Below are positions 10,341 through 22,783 of a DNA stretch of 64,000 bases, in pieces. Source of the DNA: Hirundichthys speculiger (taxonomy: Eukaryota > Chordata > Actinopteri > Beloniformes > Exocoetidae); contig JAGFBZ010000693.1 of NCBI GenBank assembly GCA_018398805.1, positions 2,232,001 through 2,296,000 on the forward strand, read 5' to 3'. The notes beneath the pieces are model-generated. The model was not told where the DNA came from and ran no database searches. It saw only the letters and a list, made by a program, of their open reading frames with translations. The translations under genes and the position numbers were made by a program. Within the stretch, counting starts at the first letter, position 1. Every line of letters starts with the position of its first letter.

Positions 10341-13300
10341 GTTTCCTATTTTGCTTATTAAAGTCATTGAAATGGCAACGATGATCCCTCAGACTTATTT
10401 TTCTTCTTTTTCTTTTCTTTTTTTTACCCTGAAAGACAAAGGTGTGTGATAGGTGACAGTCACTCATAGGATGTGTCATATTAACAGAACTATTACCAGT
10501 GATTAATACTGTTAAACAGAAAACAGCGAGAAAAGACTTCACCAAATCCACAAAACACGATTTACTTTTAAGATCATTTGCAAAGACTTCCAAATAGTTT
10601 ACGATTCGTTTCTCTTCGGCCTTTATTTAATTTTCAGAGCTAAAAATGTTGTGGAAACTTTGGCTGGGAGCCTGCTGGCCTGCAGTGATTAGATCACCGG
10701 CTCTGGCAGGTTATCTGCCGTTGCAGGGAGATTCCTGTCCACGCTGCTCTGCTGGCATGCTGACCGCTGCAGAAACCCCGCCGTCACAGGAGCGCGCGGT
10801 AAAACGAGATCTTTGACCTTGCAACACACCGGAGGAAGAGATGAAAACCTCACATTTACATTAAATGCCAAAATACTTTTTTCAGTTTCATGGCTTTGAA
10901 TACACTTGAATAGTAAACGTGACTGTAAGTCACTGGAAGTGTCTTATATAAACAGCCCGGTCCTGTCCCCCTGAGCGCGCCGAGCCAGACCTCTGCGCGC
11001 CCGTGAGCGCGTGAGCGTGTGTCATCACGCTTGTAACATCTCAGGATTCTTTTGCATCTTTCAATTCCGCGTGAGATATTGCTAATTTGCTTAAAGAATA
11101 CAAATGCTACTGTGTGAAAACACACGAGTGATTTCCAAACACAGTCGTTCGTCCAATATGTCCTGATTGTAGGCTGTAACAATACAAGACGAAAATGAGG
11201 GGAGAAGCCTAAGTGTTGATCTGGTCTTGGGTTTTGAGTTTCTGGTGTCAGAACATTATCTGCCCCGTGTCTGCACATTCTCAAGGACAAAACCACTAGG
11301 CAGGGAGTCAACCAATGAGGCCAAAGCGAGGCGAGTCTAGTTTACATTCTGGCTCCCTCCACTCTGGACGGCCGCTGCATCCTGAGGGCAGGAGTGCAGC
11401 TGGGGTGAAGCAGGAGACACTGTAATAACCCCAAATGACAAATTACATGGGTTTTGATTCTTGTCACCTTCTTCATATTTTATGTTGAAGATCCAGATAA
11501 ACACAAAGGAACACCGGGGGGCTGTGTGACTTCAGAACTTAACAAACTCAGCTGGATGCTCGGAAAGGGAAAGAAATCACAATAATCTCTTAGAGGTTCA
11601 AGTCTTATTTAAGTGTCTGAAAACTGAGGGGACATAATAGATGTGAAAGCTTTGCTCATAAAAAAATTATATACATCTTCGTTGTATAATATCAGATTGC
11701 AACACCATTGAGCTGCAAGTTTTAACCTAAAATGACATCTGACAGCAACTTTTTGTCTGATTCTTTCCTGCAGAAACTGATATTTTGGCAAGAAGATAAT
11801 GCTTTTTATCATAAGGTGGCAATGTGTAGCACTTTGCAGAGAAAATAAATAAATAAAAAAGTAGGAGAGGAAAAAGGCTGTGTGTGAATGGATAAGAAAG
11901 CATAAGCATCAGACTCAGCTCAGCGGAAGAGACAAGGACACAATGACCAGGCGTACTGTAATGATTTTAGTCTCCAATCACACGTTCACGCCTCCAGCCG
12001 AGATCCTATCTGCATTCAACCTGTTCTGCCAGCCTCCACCTTCAGCTGCTTCTACGAGCAGCAGCAAAGAGCCCTTGGACTGCAGTCTCAAAAGGAGCCT
12101 GTTTCTGTTCATCACATGTTTAAGCTCAAATCCAGTTTTGGAGCTTCTATCGAGCATCCAAGCATTTGCATCGAACTCGCTGCAGGTGTTTCAAAGCCTC
12201 TCAGGTGCACACGCTTCTGCAACCTCTCTGCCACGAAACCCCACTAACCACAAATTAATTTGCATTTTGCATGATTTCAAAGAATATCAGAAGATTTCTT
12301 TTCTTTTCTTTTTTTTTTTTACTAATTTGACCATATTTTCTCTACTAACAGAATCATATTCTGTCATATGCTCACCATAAGCCTGGTCTGAGCACTGCAT
12401 GCATGTGCACACACACACTCACACACACACACACACACAAGAAAGCATTAAGTATTTACTTAGCGGGTTTGTACTGTGAGTGAGTTAGAATCCATCTGTA
12501 AATACAAACACAGTGAGAATCTGCCGTTTTTGGCACGATGATGTTAAATGTGACTTATTGATCACTTTTTCAAATCCTCATGTATCTTTAGTTTGTGTGC
12601 ATGTGTTAAAGTAGCTGAAGGAATTTTGCAGTTCTACTGGATATGAGTTGATATCAATCAGTCTTCTTCTCATCCCTTCTCCATCTTGCTCTCTATTCAT
12701 CTTTTCATCTTCTCTCCTCCAATCCTCTGCCTATGCAGGCTAAGTCTGGAAAGTTCAGATTGTGACAGCATCTGCTATTCATCTTCAGTCTGTTACACCC
12801 CATATGCAGAAACGCAAAAACACATTCTTAAATAACAAAAATAATGACATCACCCCTTTGACAAACAAATCACAGATTGCAGCAGGTACATGTGAATATT
12901 TAGCTACATTTATGATGCTATTGCATGTTGCGTCACACGTAATTTCACTAATGCAGACACAGAAAATCTTGCACAAAATAAATCTTTTAATACAAATGTG
13001 ATTACATAAGTGGACATATTTCCAAAGGCTTAATTTTCACCAGGTTGCAAACAAGGAGCGGCAAAATTTTTTTTTCCACTGACCTCATCTACCGCAGCCT
13101 CTCTTTGTGATGAATTTGCACCTTCATGGTCACAACCGGTCAATGGTGTATATGATGGATACCTATGGCCATGGCCGCAGAGAGTCGATGAAAGTGACCC
13201 ATGTGTACGTCTCTGCTTCCGGGACGTGAAACACAATTCCTGGTGGGATTGATCGATGTCTGGTTGCTACGGGGATAACGACACAGGGAGAAGATAAGAG

Positions 13301-14956
13301 AAGACACTGAGTGGTCAGTGATATGTTCAAACCACCAACAAAGAGGATGCTGAAGTGGCTTTAAAGGTACATCAAACATTTTTTTGCGGGACATGTGCAG
13401 TAAGAGGAACTTTGTGCACTTTAAGAAGAACTGGATTTCACTAAGTAACACTGGTAAAGTTTTAAGATCCTTTATTTAAGTAGAAAAATGACTTTAAGGA
13501 TTATAACTTTCTCTCAAACAGAAATCTATAGAGCCTCGCAGTCATTTGTCTCTGCTGAACACCTGGGCTGGGTTCGATGAGCAGCGCCTGTGTGCATGTG
13601 TACTGTATCATTTCCACAATATGCAATGTGCTCTGGCCTGTTGTCATCCAAAGATGTGAGGTAAATAATTGAATGGAACCATTAATAAATAAAGTGCAGT
13701 GGGGAGAGAGAAAGAGGGTGAATGGATAAGAGAAGAGAGAGGCAGGTCACTCGTTTTTACAATCACTGCGTAGGGAGTGGCACAACTGCAAACACACTTC
13801 TCTCTCCCGCTCTGTGCTTTTTCTCCATTAGAGATGTCTGGACATAATAAGCATTAGCTGTGCTGAACTGTGACTCAGACCTTGGAGCAGGATGTGGCAC
13901 TTCAACACATTTCCTTTCTGATCCAATGGGACAAGGCTACTTCCTGTAAAACATGTGGAGGGAGGTAACGTGGAACTACTGCTGCACATCAGCTGACGTT
14001 CAGCCCAGCCAAACTGTTTTCCAGTAGGCACTGGTAACTTCCAGTTTGCAAATGTTATTTCTATATGGCATTTAATAAAAAAAAAAAAAAAAAACTGCCA
14101 GGGGAGCTGCAATTGGAAAGGTAAATATGACATTGTGGTTTTGGACCATATCAGTTCTTAAAGAGCTGCAACAGCTCTAAAGTGTGAATTCTTTGGGATT
14201 TCCTGTTTTTCAACATATTTTTGATGAAAAAATAAATAAACAAGCTCTGAAAGTAGATAAAATGAGCCAAACTGAGAAATTAGGGAAAATAAGTCATTAT
14301 TACCTTTGCACAGTAGTTACATTTAAATCTATATATTCCTCATTATATCTTATTTCATAAATTTGAAACAAACCATATTTGTTCTTAGTTGACTTTGGGG
14401 GTATAGATTCATGGTTGGAATGTATGTAAACAGTCAAAGAAGCCTCTATATTTTTTAAATCTGTGGAAGTTCATGAATGTGTGAAGGTAGTTCGCAATAG
14501 CACATGTACGACTCTCATCTATACATCCATGGATCACAGAGAGAAGGAACTGTCATTATTGTGTGCAGTCATTGCAGTGGAATTTAACCAATTCCTCTGC
14601 TGAGAACAGGTTCATCTCTGGGATAGTGGTGTATTTTCTCAACAGATTGTTGAGGAACTGGCCAATTCACCTGTGATGACACCCATAGGTTTTCTGAAGA
14701 GTGCATTTGAAACCTCTTTTTTTCCTTTTTCCAGCATGATGACAAATTATGAGCAGAGTGAGAGGCTTGCTCAAACACAGCTTTCTGAGTTCAGTTACCA
14801 CCTTTTAGTAAATTAGCTATTTCAGTTTAGCTTAGCTGATGCGAACCTATAACGCTAACTGGCATTGCCCACTATTCATTCTGGTTAAATCTGTCAATCC
14901 ATATCAATTTCTGATTTCCTCACCAAAAGGACATTTGAATTGAGTAATGTCAGAGT
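10341..14956. other. Downstream gene desert, no gene seen
   Basis: No coding or RNA gene is supported. Contents include a (CA)n tract at about 12408-12439 and A-runs (for example 14075-14093). Complex stretches near 10630-10760 and 11270-11410 could be regulatory. Open frames at 10856-11311 (-, 151 codons) and 11880-12380 (+, 166 codons) have low-complexity composition and no domain. Confidence 0.5.
12408..12439. repeat. (CA)n microsatellite
   Basis: A CA dinucleotide tract of about 15 units with a single interruption. Confidence 0.85.
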
Positions 14957-16615
14957 TTAAGTTGCGCCCGACGAGGACGCCGGCGTCCTCATTGTGTAAT
15001 AATTTTGTCTAAAAATGACTCATACACAACGATCACTTCATCTGTCATAGCTGTGTTTGGTATCATTGAACTCTGCAGAGTCTCCTCTTTGCAAAGATAA
15101 TACCGTTTTTCTTTCATCTCTTATATATCTTGCACAAGAGGTGCCCAAAGACATAAAAGCCGAAAGTCGTGAAAGTCAGCACTTACAGGTTTTCGTCGGT
15201 AAAAGTCCCAGAAAACGCGGAGAAACGGTTTGAATCCGGTTCCTGTTTGTTGACAGAGACTTAGCTTGTCTATAAACAAAAAGATGCTCACTCGAGAGAT
15301 TTTTGGTTGGAGAAATGCCCTGAACAAGCTTGGTTCTTCATGTACGGTTGAATTCTCGTGATCATTTATTGAGATTTAGTGTCAATAAATGTTATTACTT
15401 ATAACTAAAGCACTTTTTTGCAGTACCATATTAGAAGTGTAAAAACGTTTTGTTTGATTTCCGATCGTAGTTTTTCAAGCAGAGGAATCATCTTCCTGTA
15501 ACGAAAAGGCTTCGTTTGAATTTCCGGTGACTCTCTTTGCAATGCATTTGATTGACAGCTACAAGGCGGACCTTAGATTCGTCATTTCCGCCTTTTAGAG
15601 CATAGATCAACCTTTCCAATGACGTATGCATGTGTAATTCGACTCTATCTGAGCCGTTTTATGCCTGCGCGTAACGGTGCGCCCCCCCCAGTCCTGCATG
15701 TGCGCATTTACGCAGAGCGCTTAGCGATGCAAGCAGCAAAATAACTCGCGTAAAATAAGATAACTTACTTCACGGTTAAATGGCTAAAAGTAAGTCAAAA
15801 ACACGTTTTAGTATCCAGGAGGCACTGGAGAAGATTTTTGAGGGCTCTTCAGACAGTGAACATTATTCCTGCCTCCTCCCTGCTTGACCTTCATGCAGTT
15901 GAGCCCTCATAACCTCAAAACCTTAACTGTAACATATATTTTAAAAAGTATATATGCTCCACATGTAGTCATATATATTTGTAGTCATCAAATATATTAT
16001 GAATTGGTGGTTTTTACACAGTTATGTACGTTACTTTATGGTTTATGGTAATACCAAAAACTAGTTGTAAATTAAAAAATGGCAAATTTGTGACAATTTT
16101 AACTCGAACTGATGAAAAATACCAAAATGTAAAGGAAAAAGTTCCTATTGTCTCAGAATATCATTTTGGTTACCATGTGTTCATTTGGAGTCTCCAAAGG
16201 CCTTTTTGGAGCTGCGCCTAGATATTTTAATGAAAAGACCACTGTAAAATGGTCATATGTTGTGCTATCTTCTTCAAATTTGAAACACATGTTCAGTTAT
16301 AGTGTGCCTACAGCCTCATAGTGTCATTTACCATTTCAGATAAATATTCAGACTATTATTCATCCTGAAAGTCATTTTTTATTTCAGGCGGAACAAAATT
16401 TTAAATTTTTTGCTGACTTCAGAGTTCCATTACTCTGTCTCTGTATCACCTAGAGTGTTCCTGACAGTTTTATAAGAAACTACAGAGTGTCTTCTTTATG
16501 GAACACTTTAATGCATCCATGTGGACAGAACAGTTTAGAAGTTACAATCATTTTAATTTGGGTATGTCATTTTAGGCGTTTTGCTAAAAAAAGGGGGTCA
16601 GGGTTTATCAGGTTA
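14957..16615 (+). mobile_element. Possible decayed piggyBac-like element
   Basis: The left edge has TTAA (14957-14960), and a TTAA also occurs near 16613, but I cannot match terminal inverted repeats, so the boundaries are tentative. Just inside the left edge is a perfect 18-bp palindrome (14973-14990). A short frame at 15780-15887 reads like a piggyBac transposase N-terminus and then stops; no catalytic domain follows. If the assignment is right, this is an internally deleted, non-autonomous relic. Confidence 0.4.
15780..15887 (+). pseudogene. piggyBac-type transposase N-terminal fragment
   Basis: An ATG opens 35 codons and then a stop. The peptide has a basic start (MAKSKSKTRFS), followed by IQEALEKIFEGSSDSE. 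This 'RFS.xEAL..IF..SDSE' layout is typical of piggyBac transposase N-termini in fish. No DDD catalytic core is found downstream, so only the first exon-sized fragment survives. Confidence is limited by the short length. Confidence 0.45.
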
Positions 16616-16779
16616 AATGAGAGTGATCCTCTTTTAGGTCTTTTTTCAAAGGCCAGAAGTCAAGACAGTGCTAAGCACTAACTAGCTAAAGCTATGACAG
16701 CGAACCATTGGCTATGCCAGTTGTCAATCAAGAGACTATGCCCTTATCTATACATAGATTTGTTGCCTTGTATAATTTT

Positions 16780-17550
16780 ACTTGATGTTGTCCCCCCTCT
16801 CTCCCCCCTTCCAAAAAAAAGAGTTGTCATGGATTTAAATTGTCACATCATTGATGTGATTCATTGTTCTCTCATACATTGCCATGGATCAATGCTCCAT
16901 CAATGATGGCTGGCCCACAGCATGGGACTATCACTACCATGTTTCACAGACAGGGTAAGGTTCTTGTGTTTTCCTTTCTCCAAACCTAACACTTCTCATT
17001 GAAACCAGAAGGTTCTTCTTTGGTTTCATCTGACAACAACATTTTTTCAGCAATCCTCAGGTTTGTTTATAAGATCTTGCAAAATATTGTTTTATGGAGA
17101 GCAGCAGCTTTCTGTTTGCAGTCTTGCCGTAGTCACATTCTTGTTTAACGTTCCCATGATGATGGGCACATAAATACTGGTATTAACCAATGTTAGAGAG
17201 GCCAGAGGTTGCCTTGGATTCCTTTGAAATAGCATGGACTATGGTGGGTCTTACTCTTTCAGTGATCTTTGTTGGCTGCACACTTCTTGGAAGTGTAGCA
17301 ATATTCTTTTGTTTTTCAATTTGAAAACAATCCCATTCAATCAAGCACAGAGGTGTGTAGTTTCCTATTTATTCCAGGCATCTTCTTTAATGCAGTGGTA
17401 CTTTCATATTATACAAAGAATAATTGGGATAGATAGAACAAGTTTTGTATTTTTGGCTTTGGAGATACTGCAATTGACACCAATCTGTGCACAACCGAGT
17501 CTATTTTTGCCTATGTGCAGCTGTAGCTATATTATTATCTATATGACTAG
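16780..17550 (-). mobile_element. Tc1-like transposon relic A
   Basis: Read on the - strand, this matches by eye the internal sequence of fish Tc1-like elements. The + strand shows tell-tale phrases such as accatgtttcacagacagggt, ttggtttcatctgacaacaac and gagagcagcagctttctg, in the order expected for an antisense transposase gene. It is heavily decayed by substitutions and indels and has no usable open frame. Both ends are uncertain. Confidence 0.6.
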
Positions 17551-19055
17551 AAAATAATCTTCAGTTGTCTAATTATGAGTAGGTGGCTTTATGAGCCAAA
17601 CAAATGTTTGCCACACTGCTCCATTGTTGTAGCGAGTGTGCAAAAGAACGCGGCATTACACCGTCTTAACTGTGTCTGAACAACTGAAGAAAATGTGGTC
17701 CTGGAACACATTTTATGAATAATTTCTTCCATGGCTCAGGTAGAAGAGAAGACTAACCACTTCACAGCTGAGACGTCTGAAGAGTATTATTGTGGTCAGG
17801 CTTTCTCAACCAGTAAGAAAATCACAATAATGAGCTGCAGATGTTAGCGTTAGCACAGCAACATAGCGGATGGCTGTTTTTCCAGATACTCTGCACAGGT
17901 TCTGTACACCTCTTAGTGTGCCATGTGATGAGTTTGTGGAGACCTATAAAGTTGATGTAAAGTTACGGATGAAGTTTTGAAAGGCATTAAAATAATGATA
18001 ATAATAATGATAATAATAATAATAATAATAATAGTAATTTCTGGCTCCCATAGTGGCTTTTATAGTCAACAACATGGTTAACAAGTGGACAATTGGAACA
18101 CAGCCTGCATTTGAAGTGATGGCGTCCAAACCAACCATTAAGCATCAACAATTTTTCTCCTTTATTTATACCATCCATCATACACTTCCACAATTATCCT
18201 TTCTTGCTCCTGATTGCTGGATCTTTTTCCACACTAAATACATAACCAAGTAGAAATGTAATTTTGCCTAATTTGTTAAATTTCTTTCCTTTCAACTGCT
18301 TTCAGACTGTAAAAATCTGGTGTTATTTTACATACTATTTATACAAAACATCTCAAATTCTTGAGAGCTAAAAATTGTACAGTTATATAGATCAAATCTA
18401 AGTTTAATAATAAAAAAAGCAACCATGAAATCACATCGCTGTTCTTAGATGCCTGGTAAATATTTTTCCTCTTTGTGTCTACTAATTTTATTCTAATGTT
18501 CACTAACTGCTTCCTGCTCGTTCTCTCGACCAGTCACGTCCAATTCCAAAATATTCTTTCTTTCCATCGTCTTTTCTCTTAGTCCGAGCTTTCTTTTTTA
18601 TTTTATAGCCCGATCTCTATTTAGATTTCCTAGTTTGGAGTTGCCACGATGCTCCCTGCTGCCAACATCTGTAAGTGGTTTGCAGGCAAAAGACACTATG
18701 GAAAAACATCAAGAAATAAAAAGAGCAGAAAGGCCCTCTACTATAGAGTTTGATAGAAACAGAGGTTCTGCAAAGGTTACAAACTACACAGGGTTCAGAG
18801 CGCAGGGAGATCATATCTCAATAAAGAAAGTATGTACATAGGCACATGAATAAAAAAACAAACCCTATTTTAATTTTGTTCATACATGAGGACATTTTAG
18901 AACATAATCTTATGATGTCTGTTTTAAAAATGAAGTAAATGCAACCTCAAATGAACAACAACATGACATATGTCATCCATCTACAACTGCTTTATCCTTT
19001 TCATGGTTGCTGTGACAACTGTGACATGTTACATCATGTCAGTATTTATTTAACA
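17551..19055. other. Gene-free interval with (AAT)n tract
   Basis: No gene is seen. It contains an (ATA/AAT)n microsatellite at about 17990-18034. A piece near 18972-19017 (tcatccatctacaactgc) resembles the 3' ends of fish LINE/SINE repeats but is too short to classify. Confidence 0.5.
17990..18034. repeat. (AAT)n microsatellite
   Basis: About 45 bases of imperfect AAT/ATA/ATG trinucleotides. Confidence 0.8.
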
Positions 19056-20458
19056 TTAAGGTGTGGGGGGAAAAAAAGTATCCCCCAAGATAACTTGTAG
19101 AAACACCTTTAGCTGCAATAACTTGAATTAATCATTTGCATGACATCTATGGCTTAATCAGTCCCTCAAATTGTTTCAGAGTAATCTTGTCACACTCTTC
19201 TTTATAAAGTTATTTCAGCTCATTACAGGTTTTTCAGGTATTCATTTATGCCCAATCATTTTAAGATCTCACCACAGCATTTAGTTTGAGTTGAAGGCAC
19301 TGCAACAGCTTGATACTTTTCTTTTTCAGCCATTCCATTGCATTTTTTTTTTGGTGTGTTAGAGATCATTGACTGGTTGCGTGGCCCAATTTTGCCCAAG
19401 CTCCAGCTGTTGCACAAATGGCAACAAATATGACTCGAGGATACTTTAGTAAACAGAGGAGCTAATAACTGACACAGTAACTGCAAAGTGCTTTGGTCTT
19501 TTGACTGAAAAACAGCCTAAATCATCACACTTCTACCCGGTTGGTTTAAGGAGTTTGTGCTGATATGCTGTGTTTGGTTTTCACCAAATATGGCACTGAG
19601 TAAATTCTCACTGTCAAACAGAAATTGTTCCACAAGTCTTGCGGTTTATTCAAATACAGCTTAGCAAACCCAAGCCAAGGTGTTCTTTTTAGAGACATTC
19701 TTTCTGAAAAACTTCATGAACATTAACATTTAATATGCTAATTGGAGTTTGCCCTCTGACCTTGGTGTGAACTTGTCAGGATGTCCACTACGTAGAAAAT
19801 TGGCCACTGTCTTGAATGTTGTCCACTTATAAATAACCTTTACATGGTCATATCACAGGTTCTGCATTGTTTAGAAATGGCTCTGTAATCATTCCCAGAT
19901 TGATGGACAGCAACAATTGCTTCTCAAAGATTGTTGCTGATGTCTTTCCTCTTTGCCAGTTTGTTAACACACAGCTGAATGCTCCAACCAGGTAAACTAC
20001 CAAAATATATGCTTAAGGGGGCCAAACATTCTAATTATTAATAAAGTACATCTAATCAGGGGCGCCGAAAAGGGGGGGTAAAGGATACGGATTATAGGGG
20101 CCCATGATTGAGGGGGGCCCAGAGAGGCCCCTAATGATGATCAAAAATAGCATCAACAAATTTCGCCGCTGTGTTGGGGGGCCCGGTAAAGATTATTTTC
20201 ATGGGGCCCAAAATCCCTAGCGGCGCCCCTGCATCTAATTAGCAGCATTTTTTAAACCCATAGAAGTCCTAAGAGTATTCTTAGCTTCTAACACACTACT
20301 TCTGCAATATTTACTTAGTTTGTACTCAGTAAATGATGATACAGTGCAACATTTCATGTGTTGTGTTTGTGTGCTGTTCATTTGAGCTATTTTTTTTTTT
20401 TAATCTAATATTAAGCCCCAGTAAGGACATTTTTAAATTATGTCCTGATATGTAAAAC
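19056..20458 (-). mobile_element. Tc1-like transposon relic B
   Basis: This is a nearly full-span but decayed Tc1-family copy with its transposase on the - strand. Recognisable landmarks on the + strand run from gctgcaataacttgaattaa (near 19112), through the region antisense to the transposase, to the right-end phrase cctgatatgtaaaac near 20443-20457. Near 19930-19970 the reverse strand would encode the helix-turn-helix N-terminus, but its start codon is lost (gccag replaces ggcat). Many indels rule out function. A hAT MITE is nested within its right arm. Confidence 0.75.
20057..20231. mobile_element. 175-bp hAT MITE nested in Tc1 relic B
   Basis: The element starts CAGGGGCGCCG and ends CGGCGCCCCTG, a perfect 11-bp terminal inverted repeat. 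It is flanked by the 8-bp direct repeat CATCTAAT at 20049-20056 and 20232-20239, the hAT-type target duplication size. It has no coding capacity. The interior is rich in G and C runs (ggggggcccagag, ggggggcccgg). Removing it restores the recognisable right arm of the surrounding Tc1 copy, so it inserted later. Confidence 0.9.
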
Positions 20459-22783
20459 TTTAAAATGGAGGATATACCTTCTAGTTCACGTGGCTGTTTG
20501 TATCCTCCAGTTTAACATCATAGCCGTGTGATTTCTCTGCAGTACAAAACAATATAATACCCGCTCATTGTGAGTTTTTGGGACCCCACAGTTTGGTTCT
20601 ACTGGAGATTGACCTCAATCACGTGTCAGGTTTTTAGGCAGATTGGACTTAAGCTGCACCACTTTTAAAGAGATTATGTTATTGTAAGTGATTAGGAGAA
20701 GTAGATACACTGAAGGGAGCTAATGAGGGGTTTCTCCCCTCCCCAGCTGACAGCCTAATTCAGTGCTCACTGTCCTGTTGATAATACACACTACAATAGC
20801 ATTACTGTGGCATTAGAGGCTTTACAGTGTTGTGGCACTCACAGTTACTCCGTTGTCAGTGTTGTAAAGGCTCACATGTTTGTGTACTCCATTGTCTATA
20901 CTATTTGTTTGAGTATTTGGCTTTGCTTTATGCAGATGTGTAAAGGGGAGAGGGAGAGTTTGTGTGTACAGTAGTGTCTCATTAGGTAATGAGAATGATT
21001 ATGCTGTATTAGGAGGGGGAGAAGAGAGGCAACAGGCACAGGGTGGGAGGGATAGCAGGGAACATGTGTCTGTGATTTGCGGCATAAGCACATACCATTT
21101 AATTGACACAAGCTATCTCTGTCTCCTAACTGGTGCAGAGCTGTCCTCTGCACGTCTGCTTGGCCCTCTATGTCCTTGACTTGGAGGATAGAGAGACAGA
21201 TGTGGTGTGAAAGGGGCGGAGAAGGGGAATACAGAGAGCATGGAAAGGTACTGAGTTCAACATTGACCGTGGCCAGAAGAAGAGAGTACAAATACTGAAC
21301 ATGTGTAAAAGCACTTTTAGGTAAGTCTATCGTAGCCCTTAACAATAAGATGGAAAGGTTTCTGTCTTGGAGTCCAACTGACAGATTGTTGAGTGTTTCT
21401 AAATAACTCCTCGAAAGGAGTTGTGGAAAAATAATCAAAGAATTGTCCAACATAGAGGAGCGTTTCACTGGATAGGTGTAGACAGGTTTCCCTATGCATG
21501 GAGTTGCCCTCTCTGTTCCCTTTCTATAAGTAGGCAGGTATTTTTTACCCAAGATAAAGTGCTGACCCAGTCTCAAGTAATTACACCCCTGTTGGGCTTT
21601 GGCTCAGACATGTCAGGGCGGCACTGAGTGCACCTTACACCCCAGCTGTGGGTAAACCACACTTATCTCACTATTTACAAGCAAGTTTAGAGCCTCACTC
21701 CACACAAGACACAGAGGAGGGCATACCTTGGCAAAGCTGGGAAACCTTTTTCCTGGCAGAGGCCCACTGACATCCCATCCCCCATCAAACAACACAAGAA
21801 AGGACACAAAAGCAATGAAACTGTATCACATTTTAATGCAAAGAGTGTAATCAAAGTAAGGAACAAAGCAACATGAATAGTGCTTAACTGAAGGATTCTG
21901 GCAATATTCTGCCTGTGTGTGGTACTTTTCCTGGCATGTGTTCAATCTAATAATCCCTAAGAGGGTTAGGCATGTTCTAATCACTTCTAACATAATATTG
22001 AATGATCATGAATGATGCATATCTTTCTTGAAAGCAGTTTTAAAAGAAAACAATGCCTCTACTGACATGTTTGGTTGTGGTTTGGACATGTTTGTGGCGC
22101 ATGATACACTTTTAATTTAAACAGAATTGTTTCATTACATAAGAATTTAAGGTCTACAATGTGGCTTAAGGCCAACAGAACCTGATGATTGAGCCACATT
22201 CAGACTGATTTCCATGCTGAAACCTTAGGCGTAAATGATAAAAAAACAAATAAACAAAAAAGAAAAACAATGATACTGTTGACTACTACAGTCATTTACT
22301 ACTACAGTCATTTTTGACATTTAAACTGCAGTGATTATATGAATACAGCACACCCTGATACATTTTTGGCATTTTCTTCCTTGCCTGCTAAGTTAACTGC
22401 TAAGTTTGTATCACAAAACAAATCTGTTTTCAGATCTGTATGTGAGAACAACTGAGAACCTGTCTGTTGCAGTTATGTTGAATACAGCTCATTTTTATGT
22501 GCGGGGTGTCAAACACCACCCTTTAGTTAGAGCTAGTACACAGCATGTGCTTTTTATGCAGAAATGCTGTAATATGACAGTACATCATGTTGACCAATCT
22601 CCATTTGCATTAAGTTGGGGTTGAGGCTACTGCCAGCAGAGACTTGTAAACTCTGAACACAAACTATCAACTCATTCATATCATTTGTGACCATTTCCCA
22701 TTTTGGTACAGGTTTACTGTTATGTTGAAAGGTTCTACATGTTCCAAAAGTATGGGTATGCACATGTGTGTATGTATATTGGC
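20459..22783. other. Gene-free interval containing non-coding block 1
   Basis: No gene is supported. A 226-codon open frame on the - strand (20896-21576) has no domain and is probably chance. Positions 21061-21115 hold a block that recurs at 36605-36660. The rest is complex, unique-looking sequence. Confidence 0.5.
21061..21115 (+). other. Repeated non-coding block, copy 1
   Basis: The block begins aacatgtgtctgtgatttg and contains agcacataccatttaat. It matches the copy at 36605 at about nine positions in ten by eye, with a one-base indel in the middle. Weaker similarity continues for about 35 more bases (GCAG..CTGT.TCCTGC-like). The indel is not a multiple of three, so conservation is not at the protein level. 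It may be a duplicated regulatory element or a piece of an unrecognised repeat. Confidence 0.6.

Noticed and set aside
11880..12380. 166-codon + strand open frame
   Set aside because: Ser/Thr/Leu-rich with a poly-Phe end derived from a T-run; no recognisable domain, splice sites or promoter.
20896..21576. 226-codon - strand open frame
   Set aside because: No domain, no promoter or splice context and a composition like its surroundings. The part overlapping the repeated block differs from its partner by a one-base indel, which is not protein-level conservation.
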